DNA from: Deltaproteobacteria bacterium
Lineage (GTDB): Bacteria; Desulfobacterota; Binatia; HRBIN30; CADEER01
Length of the DNA: 53,272 nucleotides
NCBI GenBank assembly: GCA_029262455.1
Contig: JAJCZJ010000004.1
Span: 1-53,272, forward strand
Direction: 5' to 3'
The position numbers were made by a program, and so were the translations under genes. This document shows positions 52,999 through 53,272 of this stretch, piece after piece. Every line of letters begins with the position of its first letter. Within the stretch, counting starts at the first letter, position 1. The notes under the pieces are model-generated. The model was not told where the DNA came from, did not search any database, and worked only from the letters and a program-made list of their open reading frames with translations.

Positions 52999-53272
52999 CA
53001 CGCAGCGAGCCGCGCGTCAATTTGTGGATCCCCAAGGAGGGAGAGGCTCCAGCCGAGCCGCGCGCCAATCTGGGTCCCCAAGGAGGGAGAGGCTCCTGCC
53101 GAGCCACGCGTCAATCTGGGTCCCATGGAGGGAGAGGCTCCTGCCGAGCCACGCGCCAATCTGGGGTCCTCCATGGAGGGAGAGGCTCCTGCCGAGCCGC
53201 GCGCCAATCTGGGTCCCCCAAGGAGGGAGAGGCTCCAGCCGAGCCGCGCGCCAATCTTGGTCCCCCAAGGAG
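52999..53272. repeat. Tandem repeat of 45-48 bp running off the window
   Basis: Nearly six units. GAGAGGCTCC starts at 53041, 53087, 53132, 53180 and 53227, giving spacings of 46, 45, 48 and 47; a partial first unit begins near 52999. Each unit has a perfect 5-bp hairpin GGCTC-C(T/A)GCC-GAGCC and a CGCGCCAATCTGGGTCC stretch. Several frames stay open only because of the repeat, so I do not call a gene. Confidence 0.88.

Noticed and set aside
53017-53268. Repeat-encoded frames on the minus strand (GRSLSL-type repeats) as a protein
   Set aside because: Unit length is not constant in multiples of three, so frames change between units; open only because the repeat lacks stops.
52999-53272. CRISPR array
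   Set aside because: The whole unit is repeated with no unique spacers, and no cas genes are in the window.

Overview
The window is about 53 kb of GC-rich bacterial DNA that looks like part of a chromosome. The organism is Gram-negative: there are lipobox signal peptides, Sec-exported proteins, a MscS channel and sigma54-type promoters. The gene order dprA-topA-trmFO, a probable selenocysteine-containing redoxin, multi-domain secreted proteins with thrombospondin-type-3 calcium repeats and a shared C-terminal domain, and a family of Cys-containing secreted paralogs all suggest a deltaproteobacterial or Binatota-like lineage. This placement is inference from gene content only; no rRNA or tRNA gene was found.

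Layout. 1-4789 (+): 3' part of a sulfatase, a PaaX-type regulator with a consensus-like promoter and almost no leader, a membrane fatty acid desaturase, a small unknown protein coupled to a VOC-fold protein, and a redoxin lipoprotein whose first active-site cysteine is encoded by in-frame TGA followed by a SECIS-like hairpin. 4957-9600: a GPH-type sugar symporter (-), an internally deleted SDR pseudogene, a Na+/phosphate cotransporter, a broken patatin-like lipase, and a DUF5989/SGNH hydrolase pair. 10938-17457 (+): copper P-type ATPase, FMN-dependent glutamate-synthase-like protein, and catalase-peroxidase KatG. 17656-21784 (-): alpha/beta hydrolase, a small secreted protein, Pmp3/YqaE, MscS, an entericidin-like lipoprotein and a DUF1328 protein. 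Three of these carry near-consensus sigma54 (-24/-12) promoters, which suggests an envelope-stress module.

22085-38332 is more rearranged. It holds two headless genes meeting at one breakpoint, a cold-shock gene, a methyltransferase, two large secreted proteins (one of 1736 aa with many beta-propeller-like repeats), a YcaQ-type DNA repair protein, an orphan lipoprotein, a CopG/BrnT-like toxin-antitoxin pair, one intact and one broken REP-associated transposase (RAYT), REP-like inverted repeats, a 124-bp repeat pair, and arrays of a GTGA heptamer that sit on the stop codons of real genes. 38333-45895 is a conserved housekeeping block: comM divergent from dprA, then topA and trmFO, then a branched-chain aminotransferase.

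46082-52859 is a tandem array of five exported paralogs (378-540 aa) that I cannot assign to a named family. They share an N-terminal beta-sandwich-like motif, conserved cysteines and a C-terminal LP-type ending, and differ by Cys-rich and acidic insertions. Two near-identical sigma70 promoters and two strong terminators divide the array into transcription units. The window ends in a 45-48 bp tandem repeat.
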